A stretch of 32,031 bases of DNA. Origin: an uncultured Bacilli bacterium (GTDB lineage Bacteria; Bacillota_I; Bacilli_A; RF39; UBA660). The notes under the pieces were generated by a model that worked only from the letters and a program-made list of their open reading frames with translations, had not been told where the DNA came from and made no database searches. Position numbers and translations under genes: made by a program. This document shows positions 1-6,845 of this stretch, one piece after another. The DNA lies in contig CAKOIE010000017.1 of the NCBI GenBank assembly GCA_934086395.1, positions 1-32,031 on the forward strand. The letters are read 5' to 3'. The first letter of the stretch is position 1. Each line of letters opens with the position of its first letter.

Positions 1-12
1 ACTTCATCCATA
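1..12 (-). CDS. 5' end of a leftward gene running off the window (product unknown)
   Basis: Reading leftward, an ATG at 12-10 is followed by codons for M-D-E before the window ends. A good Shine-Dalgarno sequence (AAGGAG on the minus strand) lies about 10 nt upstream, and a -10/-35 pair lies further upstream. Only four residues could be read, so the product cannot be named. The start is inferred from the ribosome binding site and promoter alone. Confidence 0.4.
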
Positions 13-31
13 AGTTATCATCTCCTTATTT

Positions 32-60
32 ATTTTACACCTTTTTTATTTTTTAAACAA
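32..60 (-). promoter_or_regulatory. Probable sigma-A promoter of the leftward gene at the window start
   Basis: On the minus strand TTGTTT (55-60) and TAAAAT (32-37) are separated by exactly 17 nt. They precede the Shine-Dalgarno sequence and ATG of the gene leaving the window. The -10 matches consensus at five of six positions; the -35 is weak. Confidence 0.45.
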
Positions 61-75
61 TATGGTCTAACATAG

Positions 76-471
76 ACTTTTGAACTTGATAAAGCATGGA
101 AAAATGAATATAATGTAAGTGAAGAAGGAACAAGATTTTTAAGAATGCTAAGTAGTAGAAGTAAAATATTAAATAAATATTTAGCAGGAGATAACTTATT
201 CTTAAAAAAGGTGACTAAGTTTATGGAAGATTATTCAAATAATAGTGATAATTTACTATATTATGATAAGAAAGAATTAGATGATTATATAAGAGAATCA
301 GAACTTAATGATTCATATAACGATGGAATAGCTGAAGGAATATCTAAAGGAAAACAAGAAAATTCCATTGAAATAGCCAGAAAAATGTTAAATAAAGATA
401 GACCAATTGAAGAAATATCTGAAATAACCGGTCTAACAAAGGAAGAAATACTAAAATTAAAAGATAACTAG
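76..471 (+). pseudogene. C-terminal remnant of an Rpn/PD-(D/E)XK nuclease family putative transposase
   Basis: The open frame can be read from 76 (just after an in-frame TAG at 73) to the stop at 469-471. The best internal ATG at 145 would give 108 residues. The C-terminal part has a helix with repeated Gly (residues GIAEGISKGKQ), followed by a segment reading KMLNKDRPIEEISEITGL and a short helix. This is the typical tail of Rpn (PF12784-like) recombination-promoting nucleases, where the tail follows the catalytic domain. Upstream residues 76-144 read as continuous protein of the same family (for example WKNEYNVSEEG), showing that the frame once extended further left. The N-terminal PD-(D/E)XK catalytic part is absent and there is no ribosome binding site at 145. 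A truncated, probably inactive remnant is the simplest reading. The family assignment rests on the tail pattern and is moderately sure. Confidence 0.6.
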
Positions 472-494
472 TATTTCTTTTTATATGTTTTGTA

Positions 495-521
495 ATAAAA
501 AAAGAAAATTATTCATTTTCT
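495..521 (-). terminator. Intrinsic terminator of the ferredoxin gene
   Basis: On the minus strand a 7-bp stem (AGAAAAT/ATTTTCT at 515-521 and 503-509, 5-nt loop) is followed by a run of T. The stem overlaps the ferredoxin stop codon. The stem is AT-only, so it is weak, but the arrangement is typical. Confidence 0.5.
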
Positions 522-697
522 TCTTCTATAGATATAGCACCTACTGGGCAACATTCAGCTGCTTCTTCTGCTTCTTTAGTTACTTCATCATTTATAACTT
601 TTGCATGGTCTTCATCAAAATCAAATGTTTTTGGGGCACTACCTACGCACATACCACAACCTATGCATGTGTTTTCGTCTAATTTTACTTTTTTCAT
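509..697 (-). CDS. Ferredoxin, single [4Fe-4S] cluster
   Basis: This is a small acidic electron carrier of the cytoplasm. Numbered from the second methionine, Cys11-x2-Cys14-x2-Cys17 and a distant Cys50 followed by Pro (ECCPVGAI) form the ligand set of a monocluster [4Fe-4S] ferredoxin, the kind found in many anaerobes; the second CxxCxxC set of 2[4Fe-4S] ferredoxins is missing. An in-frame ATG lies 12 nt upstream (707-709). The start at 697 is preferred because GGAGG lies 5 nt before it; with the upstream start that Shine-Dalgarno sequence would sit inside the gene. The protein is 62 residues, a usual length. The gene stands alone, leftward, with its own extended -10 promoter and terminator. 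Its redox partner cannot be inferred from the neighbours. Confidence 0.9.
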   Translation of the reverse strand: MKKVKLDENTCIGCGMCVGSAPKTFDFDEDHAKVINDEVTKEAEEAAECCPVGAISIEEENE

Positions 698-724
698 TTT
701 TTCCTCCATATTATTATTATAAAA

Positions 725-733
725 ATTATAACA
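725..733 (-). promoter_or_regulatory. Extended -10 promoter of the ferredoxin gene
   Basis: On the minus strand TGT is directly followed by a perfect TATAAT (725-730), about 28 nt before the chosen ATG. No good -35 is seen at 16-18 nt, which fits an extended -10 element. Confidence 0.5.
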
Positions 734-805
734 TTTAAAATCAAGTGATAGTAAAAAGTTTTAAATTATGTTATTATTTTGTAGTAAAGGTTGTGTGAAC
801 TAGTT

Positions 806-1516
806 ATGGGAAATTTTGACAAGATACCAAGTAGAACTGATTTAAATAAAGATTTATATAATTCTTATGAAAATCAAAGTTATGATAAATTTGATGTTAA
901 TTCTAATCAAGAAGTATTAAAAAATGATGCCAGAAAAATAGATGTTGATCAAATACGTGAAATTTTAGATAAAAAATATCGTGATAATGCTCCTAAAAGA
1001 AAATCAATTCAAATTATTGAACAGGAAGCACAGGAACTTGAGAGAGAGACAACAAAAGAATATGATTTAAACGCTATATTAAATAAGGCTAAAAGTGATT
1101 TCGATTATGATTATGATCGTAATAAGTTAAATAAATCAGTAGATGCAAGTAAATTAGTAGATGAAATAAAAAATAAATATCAAGAAAAAGAAGAAACTGC
1201 TGAAGAAAAAGAACTTAAGGATCTTATTCATACAATCGCTCAAATTGAAATAAAAAATAGTAGGAAAGACGCCGATTTATTAGGATTATCTGAAACTAAC
1301 ACATATGAAAAAGATGAAATTGTTCCGGAGGAAGAAGAATTTTATACAGGTAATTTAAAAATATCAGAAAAAGATTTTGATGATTTCAAAGATATTGAAA
1401 AAGATATTAAATCTAATAATATTTTGGTTAAAATACTTATATTTGTTTTTATAATTGTAGCTATTGCTATAGGTGTAGTAGTAGCAAATAATTATTTTAA
1501 TTTAGGATTTTTTTAA
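806..1516 (+). CDS. Acidic/charged tail-anchored membrane protein, function unknown
   Basis: The protein has about 236 residues and is not recognised. It is almost entirely hydrophilic and highly charged, rich in Asp, Glu, Lys and Asn, with predicted helical stretches in the middle. It ends in one hydrophobic segment of about 22 residues (KILIFVFIIVAIAIGVVV and onward) and a short tail of about 10 residues. This suggests a cytoplasmic body anchored by the C-terminus. The ATG at 806 is preferred over an in-frame TTG at 791, because AAAGG (786-790) abuts the TTG directly; the spacing to 806 is rather long (15 nt), so the start is uncertain. A strong terminator follows, so it is a single-gene unit upstream of the adhesin locus. 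No catalytic motif is visible. Confidence 0.75.
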   Translation: MGNFDKIPSRTDLNKDLYNSYENQSYDKFDVNSNQEVLKNDARKIDVDQIREILDKKYRDNAPKRKSIQIIEQEAQELERETTKEYDLNAILNKAKSDFDYDYDRNKLNKSVDASKLVDEIKNKYQEKEETAEEKELKDLIHTIAQIEIKNSRKDADLLGLSETNTYEKDEIVPEEEEFYTGNLKISEKDFDDFKDIEKDIKSNNILVKILIFVFIIVAIAIGVVVANNYFNLGFF

Positions 1517-1523
1517 TAAATAT

Positions 1524-1566
1524 ATGCAAACAAAATGATGAACTGAAATTTTGTTTGCATTTTTTG
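1524..1566 (+). terminator. Strong intrinsic terminator
   Basis: A 13-bp perfect inverted repeat (ATGCAAACAAAAT at 1524-1536 with its complement at 1548-1560, 11-nt loop) is followed by TTTTT. It closes the tail-anchored protein gene. Confidence 0.88.
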
Positions 1567-1583
1567 TGTTTATATGCTATAAT
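1555..1583 (+). promoter_or_regulatory. Promoter of the thioester adhesin-sortase operon
   Basis: TATAAT at 1578-1583 is preceded by TGC (an extended -10), with TTGCAT at 1555-1560 at a 17-nt spacing. The -35 lies inside the 3' arm of the upstream terminator, so the two elements overlap. AAAGAGGG at 1601-1608 is the ribosome binding site for the ATG at 1618. Confidence 0.65.
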
Positions 1584-1617
1584 ATTAATCGTATTCAAGG
1601 AAAGAGGGTTTTGAAGA

Positions 1618-3507
1618 ATGAAAAAATTTAAATCATTTATGATTACAATTTTAGTTGGTATATTATCTTTATTTGGATTATATACAAATGTTTTAGCAGA
1701 AAATGCTCCAAAAACATTTAAAACTAAAGATCCTGTTATTTTAACAGATTATATTGAAGGTGCACCTAAAGTGCATTATAAGGAAATTGATGGTGGTATA
1801 TTAGTTTACTGTCAAAATGAAGCATTAGTATATCAAGGTGGATATACAATGAAATTATATAGTCAAATTAATGATGGTTTTATCTATATATTAGAAAACA
1901 AGCCAAACACTGGAGATAAGTACAAAGATTATTATGCAATGCAAATTGCTATTTGGTGGTATGAAGACATTCTTAATAATAACAATGTAAATATTCCAAG
2001 AGATGTTAAAATTAATGTCTTAAAGAAAGTTAATGAAGATACATTTAGTAGATCAATCTATAATTTAGTTAATGGTGCTAAGTATTATAGTCAAAAGAAA
2101 GATGTAAGTATTACAGTTAATACTAATAATACTAAATTTAATTTAAGTGGTAATTATTATATCTCTGAAGATATTAAGATTACTTTTGTAGGAGATAAAG
2201 TTGATATTGTATTAAAGAATGCTCCTAAAAATGCTGAAATTATTAATAAAACAGTAAAAGATGGTGTAATAACATTTAATGTTAAAGTTCCTGTTTCAAG
2301 TCTAGAAAAGGGAAAAACAACAACATTTAGTGTGGAAGCTACTTCAACTAGAACAATAAAAAGTGTTTATAATTATTTCTTTAGTAAAGATTTTCAAAAA
2401 ATAGTTTATGGAAAAGTTTTTACGAATGATGTAAGTAAAAATGCATCTTTAACATTATCAGTTAGTGTTCCAGAAGAAAAAAAATATGAAGTAAGTATTA
2501 GCAAAACTGATATTACTGGAGAAAAAGAAATACCAGGAGCTACATTAAACTTAAAAGGTGATAACAACACTAATTTAACATGGGTTAGTACAAGTGAATC
2601 ACATAAAGTAATATTAAAACCTGGATATTATAAATTAACTGAAACAATAGCTCCAAAAGGATATATTTTAAGTAAAGAAACAATTGAATTTAAACTTGAT
2701 GAAAATGGAAATATATTTGAAAAAAATACTAATGGAGAATATGTAAAAGTTAATCGTATTAAAATGGTTAATGAAAAAGAAATTAAAGAATACGATATAA
2801 ATATAAGTAAAACAGATATAACTGGTGAAAAAGAAATACCAGGAGCTACATTAAACTTAAAAGGTGATAACAACACTAATTTAACATGGATTAGTACAAG
2901 CAAGTCACATAAAGTAACATTAAAACCTGGATATTATAGTTTAACAGAAACAATAGCTCCAAAAGGATATATTTTAAGTAAAGAAACAATTGAATTTAGA
3001 ATTGATGATGATGGTAATTTATATCAAAAGAATCTTGCTGGAGAATATGTAAAAGTAGATCGTATTAAAATGATTAATGAAGTAAGACCTACAATAAACG
3101 TTAATAAATTGGATAGTAAAACTAATAAATATGTTAGTGGGGCTACTTTAAATATTAAGAATAATAAGGGAGAAGTTGTTGCATCTTATGTAACTGATGA
3201 TAAAGCACATTATATAAGCTTAGAAGAAGGAGAATATTCGTTAGTTGAGATTGCTGCTCCAAGTGGTTATAAATTAAATAATGTTCCTATTGAATTTAAA
3301 GTAGATGCTGATGGCAATTTGTATATTAAAAATTCAAATAACGAATATGTTAAAGCTAATGGTATTATATTTTATAATGATCCTGTTGAAATAATTATTC
3401 CTGATGTTCCTAAAACTGGATTATCAAGTGCTATAACTTATATAGTTGGTTCAATCACATTATTAGGTGGAGCAATAATATTAATTAGAAATGGAAAAAA
3501 ATGTTAA
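1618..3507 (+). CDS. Wall-anchored thioester (TED/TQXA-like) adhesin with three CnaB/SpaA-type repeats
   Basis: This is a secreted surface protein of 629 residues. Residues 1-27 are a signal peptide cleaved after VLA. Residues 60-115 hold YCQ (Cys65) and MQIAIW (Gln109), the Cys and Gln of an internal thioester domain of the kind that lets Gram-positive adhesins bond covalently to host proteins. Three CnaB-like beta sandwiches follow at about 290-387, 392-489 and 492-589. Each has the Lys-Glu-Asn triad for an intramolecular isopeptide bond (K296/E342/N385, K398/E444/N487, K497/E544/N587) and the TETIAPKGY-type strand. The protein ends in a VPKTG sorting signal (about 597-601), a hydrophobic helix and a basic tail. 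The next gene, overlapping by 17 nt, encodes a sortase that probably anchors it. Repeats 1 and 2 are nearly identical at DNA level. The thioester assignment comes from the motif pair and should be checked structurally. Confidence 0.88.
   Translation: MKKFKSFMITILVGILSLFGLYTNVLAENAPKTFKTKDPVILTDYIEGAPKVHYKEIDGGILVYCQNEALVYQGGYTMKLYSQINDGFIYILENKPNTGDKYKDYYAMQIAIWWYEDILNNNNVNIPRDVKINVLKKVNEDTFSRSIYNLVNGAKYYSQKKDVSITVNTNNTKFNLSGNYYISEDIKITFVGDKVDIVLKNAPKNAEIINKTVKDGVITFNVKVPVSSLEKGKTTTFSVEATSTRTIKSVYNYFFSKDFQKIVYGKVFTNDVSKNASLTLSVSVPEEKKYEVSISKTDITGEKEIPGATLNLKGDNNTNLTWVSTSESHKVILKPGYYKLTETIAPKGYILSKETIEFKLDENGNIFEKNTNGEYVKVNRIKMVNEKEIKEYDINISKTDITGEKEIPGATLNLKGDNNTNLTWISTSKSHKVTLKPGYYSLTETIAPKGYILSKETIEFRIDDDGNLYQKNLAGEYVKVDRIKMINEVRPTINVNKLDSKTNKYVSGATLNIKNNKGEVVASYVTDDKAHYISLEEGEYSLVEIAAPSGYKLNNVPIEFKVDADGNLYIKNSNNEYVKANGIIFYNDPVEIIIPDVPKTGLSSAITYIVGSITLLGGAIILIRNGKKC
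2491..3102 (+). repeat. Two tandem 306-bp CnaB-encoding repeats
   Basis: Units 2491-2796 and 2797-3102 encode CnaB repeats 1 and 2, offset by exactly 306 nt, with long identical stretches (for example 2524-2583 matches 2830-2889). The third CnaB unit downstream is diverged. Such a repeat can gain or lose units by recombination and so alter the stalk length. Confidence 0.85.
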
Positions 3508-4168
3508 GATTATAATTGGAGTTATTATTTCTATAGTTGGTATAGTAATTATTGGGAGTGATTATTATTTATCACTTAAACATGAGGTTTTTGATGATAT
3601 GAATAAAGCATATTATGAACAAAATGTAGTTATTGCAGATGAACCTGAAGAAATTAATAGTGGTAATCATGAAGAAATTAATGATGATGAAGATACAACT
3701 ACTAATAATCAAGAACAAACAGTAATTGAGCCAGATAATAAAAATAATAATAATCAAAATGTTGAGAATTATATTGCTTATATAATGATTCCAAAGATAG
3801 AACTTAATAGAGGAATTTATAATACTACCTCAACATTAAATAATGTTAATAAAAATATATATGTTCATCCTGCTTCTACATTTCCAAATGATGTGAGTGG
3901 TAACAATTTAATATTAGCCTCTCATTCTGGATCAAGTTCAATAAGTTATTTTAAAAAATTGTATAAATTAGAACTAGATGATGATGTGTATTTAGAATAT
4001 AATGGTAAAACTTATCATTATAAAATCAAAAATATTTATACTGTTTTAAAAGATGGGACAGTAGCATTAAGAGTAAAACAAAATGTTAGTACAATATCAT
4101 TAATAACATGTACAAAAGGAGATAATAAAACACAGACTATATATATTTGTGAATTAATAAATGAATAA
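3491..4168 (+). CDS. Sortase family transpeptidase, dedicated to the adjacent adhesin; Arg replaced
   Basis: The protein has 225 residues with an N-terminal membrane helix (7-24), an Asn/Glu/Asp-rich linker to about residue 92, and a sortase beta barrel at 93-222. The catalytic His145 lies in LASHSG and the catalytic Cys207 in LITCTKG. The Arg that normally follows the Cys strand is missing: the strand reads KTQTIYICEL, placing Gln215 where Arg is expected. The single-pass N-terminal anchor and linker resemble class A/D-like housekeeping or dedicated sortases more than class B. The ATG at 3491 lies inside the 3' end of the adhesin gene, so translation is probably coupled, and VPKTG of the adhesin is the likely substrate. 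The sortase fold is sure; activity without the Arg is uncertain. Confidence 0.87.
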   Translation: MEKNVKIIIGVIISIVGIVIIGSDYYLSLKHEVFDDMNKAYYEQNVVIADEPEEINSGNHEEINDDEDTTTNNQEQTVIEPDNKNNNNQNVENYIAYIMIPKIELNRGIYNTTSTLNNVNKNIYVHPASTFPNDVSGNNLILASHSGSSSISYFKKLYKLELDDDVYLEYNGKTYHYKIKNIYTVLKDGTVALRVKQNVSTISLITCTKGDNKTQTIYICELINE

Positions 4169-4191
4169 AAAGGGAAAAGAGATGATGAAAG

Positions 4192-5064
4192 ATGGTAGAA
4201 CTATCTTTGATAGAAAAAATTAAGACTTTATTTACTTTAATTTTTTCTTCGTCTCTTTTTTTAATTCTTTTATTAGGAATATTTATTATACTAGTTGATG
4301 TTTTTTATATTTCGAAGCAATCAAGAAAAGTTAAAATAATGTATTTGATTGTAAGTGTTATAGTAATGGTTATTCTGTTAATTACATATTTTGAAGAATT
4401 TTTAAAATTTATAGATGTTTTAAATAAAAATATCGTAATGTTAATTAACTTTCCATCATTATTACAATATACTGTTATTATCTTTATAACTTTAATAATT
4501 ATGATAATTAGTATTTTTAATAAAAAAATAAATAGAATATTAAGCAGAATAAATATTGGTGTGTTTGTTGCTGATTTGTTTATATTTTTTCTAATATTAG
4601 ATCAAATAAATAAAACGAATATTGATTTATCAAATAAGATAAATATTTATAGTAATAAGAACTTGATGGTACTTTTTGAAATTAGTATGATAATATTTGT
4701 GTTATGGTTATTAGGATTACTTATTTATAAAATATGTTCTGTTTTAATAACTAGAAATAAATCTAGTAAAGTTATTATGGATAATAATGAAGTTAATTTA
4801 GGTGAAAGTGAAGAAGTAACTAAAGAAGATAATGAAGAAGAAATTGAGTTACCTAAACGAAAAGAAGATGGAACTATTATTAATCTATATGAAGAACCAA
4901 AAATGCCTAGAACAATTGAAGAATTACGTAAAGAAAAAGTGCTAGAAAATTTAACTAAAAAGTTTGATGAGAATCAAAGTATGATAGATGGCTTATTTAC
5001 GGTTGAAGAATATAAAGAATTAAGTAAATTATTGCATGATATGCAAAAAAATAAAAAGGCTTAA
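4192..5064 (+). CDS. Polytopic membrane protein with acidic cytoplasmic tail, function unknown
   Basis: The protein has 290 residues. Four to five hydrophobic segments (about 15-40, 47-66, 88-108, 120-140 and 160-185) are followed by a charged tail of about 95 residues. The tail contains ELPKRKEDGTI and a helical end. The gene follows the sortase by 23 nt and ends in a terminator shared with the convergent class B sortase, so it most likely belongs to the adhesin-sortase operon. No known transporter or enzyme motif is seen. Its tail motif ELPKxxEDxTI recurs in the small membrane protein at 21487-21777 next to the Tad-like genes, hinting at a common partner. That link is inference from one short motif. 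Confidence 0.75.
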   Translation: MVELSLIEKIKTLFTLIFSSSLFLILLLGIFIILVDVFYISKQSRKVKIMYLIVSVIVMVILLITYFEEFLKFIDVLNKNIVMLINFPSLLQYTVIIFITLIIMIISIFNKKINRILSRINIGVFVADLFIFFLILDQINKTNIDLSNKINIYSNKNLMVLFEISMIIFVLWLLGLLIYKICSVLITRNKSSKVIMDNNEVNLGESEEVTKEDNEEEIELPKRKEDGTIINLYEEPKMPRTIEELRKEKVLENLTKKFDENQSMIDGLFTVEEYKELSKLLHDMQKNKKA

Positions 5065-5082
5065 AATTTGAAAGCCTTTTTT
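5053..5082. terminator. Bidirectional intrinsic terminator between convergent genes
   Basis: A 10-bp stem (AAAAAGGCTT at 5053-5062, complement at 5072-5081) with a 9-nt loop is flanked by A on the left and T on the right. It can therefore terminate both the rightward membrane-protein operon and the leftward sortase gene. The rightward stop codon lies at the stem-loop boundary. Confidence 0.85.
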
Positions 5083-5084
5083 CG

Positions 5085-6716
5085 TTATCTAATTAATTTT
5101 GCATGAACTACCAGTCTTTCCTTGCTACCATTTGAACAAGTTGATAGTGTTAAAATTTTTGTATTTTCATCATACGTAGCATTGAAGTCATAAATACTTC
5201 TTTCAACTATTGTTTTTAAAAATTCTATTTTTTCGTTAGGAGATGAGAAGTTAGCAATTAAATAATCATTAGTAACAGGTATTTTATAAATTGAAATAAT
5301 TTGCCATTTCATATTTTCTTTGATTGTATTAAAAGTAATTATTTGATTACTTGATTTTTTATACCATGATGGATTGGTAACATATCTTAATGTTCCAAAC
5401 ATTTTTTGATTAGATAAATTATGTCCGAAAATAATAGTATTGTCAGATAGATCTTCAATATTGTTGCGATAGTCCATATAAATCCAACCATGTCTATTTT
5501 TATTTTTATAATAGTCTCTATAAAGATAATAATCATTGTCAGTTGATTTAACTACAGGATAATCTATTTTAGTATTGTTAATAGTTAGCCATCCAACTGT
5601 ATCATTATTAATCTCTAATAATTTTTCAAAAACTTTTTCATATTTAACATCATAAATGGTGGTTGTAGTAGTGGTTGTTGTTGTTGCTGTTACTCTTTCT
5701 TTATCATCATCATTTGGTTCAATATAAATAATTTCTTCATTGTTATTAGCAGGAATATCTAATTCTAGTTTTATTTTATTTAAATCATTTTCAATATCAT
5801 CATATTTTTCCGTATCACTATAATTAACATATAAATTAATTAACATCATTGTTCCAACAGATAAAATAATAAATAAGAGAGAAAATCTAATAACATTTAA
5901 ATTTATCTGTTTAAACATATTTATCTTTTTATATTCATTTGAATAATTTATTTTAAAGTTAATATTGTTTGTAATGATATAATCTTCATTATTTTTTTTG
6001 AATTTAGTAATATATTCGATAATATTCTTTAAATTAACATCTTTTTCATCAAAAATAATTTTAATATTTTTAAGATTCATTTTTGTTATTATATTAAATA
6101 TAAATTCAAATTGTTTTTTCGAAAAATATTTAAATTCAAGTACTTTTAAGTATTTGTTAATTTTTATAAATTCTTCAAAATCAGTATAATCTTTTTCTTT
6201 AAATTCAGGAATAATAATTTCTTTTTTATAAAATATATCAGAATAAGTATTAATTTTATTTATAGACATGAAGTTACTTATAAATAAAATTTCATTTCTA
6301 ATTTTTATTTTTAAATCCTTATTTGTATCTATTTGTTCTAATAGATAAGGAGGAATATCATATAATTCAATATTTTTTAATGATTTATTATTTAATATTT
6401 CTAAAAATTCATCATATTTTAGTGATTCATCATAGTTAAGAACTATTTCATCTATTTTATTTATTTCATTTAAAATTTTTAGAGCAATTAAAGTAGCTTC
6501 CTTATCATTAATTATACATTTATGAATATTATTTTTAATAATTATAACATTTAAAAAAGAAGATACTAGTTCTAAGTTATCATTAATGTATTTAATACTA
6601 AAATATGTTTCTTTAGTAGAAATAACATTAGTGTTGTTTAAATTTTCTTTAATATCTTTATTTAATAAACTAACTATAATTTCGTTTTTAACTATTTTAA
6701 ATACTATCTTATTCAT
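5085..6716 (-). CDS. Class B-type sortase with a large N-terminal cytoplasmic extension
   Basis: The protein has 543 residues, about twice the usual sortase length. The C-terminal part from about 355 is a clear class B sortase domain (NDTVGWLTINNTKIDYPVV, then DYYLYRDYY, then GWIYMDYRN), with catalytic His432 (FGHN), Cys527 (TLSTC) and Arg534 (ERLVVHAKL). A single membrane helix lies at about 275-297. The roughly 270 residues before it are Ile/Leu/Asn/Lys-rich with leucine-rich-repeat-like spacing; they would be cytoplasmic and match no family recognised here. Between the helix and the enzyme is a linker with a run of nine threonines (345-353), encoded by mixed ACN codons rather than a simple triplet repeat. 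The gene is convergent with the adhesin operon. The -10 lies only 6 nt before the ATG and no Shine-Dalgarno sequence is present, so the mRNA may be leaderless. Confidence 0.9.
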   Translation of the reverse strand: MNKIVFKIVKNEIIVSLLNKDIKENLNNTNVISTKETYFSIKYINDNLELVSSFLNVIIIKNNIHKCIINDKEATLIALKILNEINKIDEIVLNYDESLKYDEFLEILNNKSLKNIELYDIPPYLLEQIDTNKDLKIKIRNEILFISNFMSINKINTYSDIFYKKEIIIPEFKEKDYTDFEEFIKINKYLKVLEFKYFSKKQFEFIFNIITKMNLKNIKIIFDEKDVNLKNIIEYITKFKKNNEDYIITNNINFKINYSNEYKKINMFKQINLNVIRFSLLFIILSVGTMMLINLYVNYSDTEKYDDIENDLNKIKLELDIPANNNEEIIYIEPNDDDKERVTATTTTTTTTTIYDVKYEKVFEKLLEINNDTVGWLTINNTKIDYPVVKSTDNDYYLYRDYYKNKNRHGWIYMDYRNNIEDLSDNTIIFGHNLSNQKMFGTLRYVTNPSWYKKSSNQIITFNTIKENMKWQIISIYKIPVTNDYLIANFSSPNEKIEFLKTIVERSIYDFNATYDENTKILTLSTCSNGSKERLVVHAKLIR

Positions 6717-6722
6717 ATTTTA

Positions 6723-6731
6723 ATAATAGCA
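6723..6731 (-). promoter_or_regulatory. Extended -10 promoter giving a probably leaderless class B sortase mRNA
   Basis: On the minus strand TGC is followed by TATTAT (6723-6728), and the ATG at 6716 is 6 nt further on. Transcription would begin at or next to the ATG. No purine-rich ribosome binding site is present. Confidence 0.5.
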
Positions 6732-6813
6732 TAACTTCAAATATAATTAAAGTTAGAATAATTAAAAATATTTAAAATATTATTATCAGTTAGTTTTCTT
6801 TTTATTATTTATT

Positions 6814-6822
6814 TGGTAAAAT
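6814..6822 (+). promoter_or_regulatory. Extended -10 promoter of proS
   Basis: TGG is followed directly by TAAAAT (6817-6822). The start site expected near 6829 leaves a leader of about 17 nt that begins with AAAAGG, the likely ribosome binding site for the ATG at 6846. An upstream in-frame TTG at 6813 overlaps this element and is unlikely to be used. Confidence 0.5.
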
Positions 6823-6845
6823 ACTTTAAAAGGTTGTGGGTAATA

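Noticed and set aside
5640..5700. Simple trinucleotide microsatellite in the class B sortase (Thr run)
   Set aside because: The threonines use mixed ACN codons, so the DNA is not a uniform repeat prone to slippage.
6813..6845. An upstream start for proS at TTG 6813
   Set aside because: It overlaps the -10 element and would place translation before the likely transcription start; the ATG at 6846 has AAAAGG upstream and gives the usual N-terminus.
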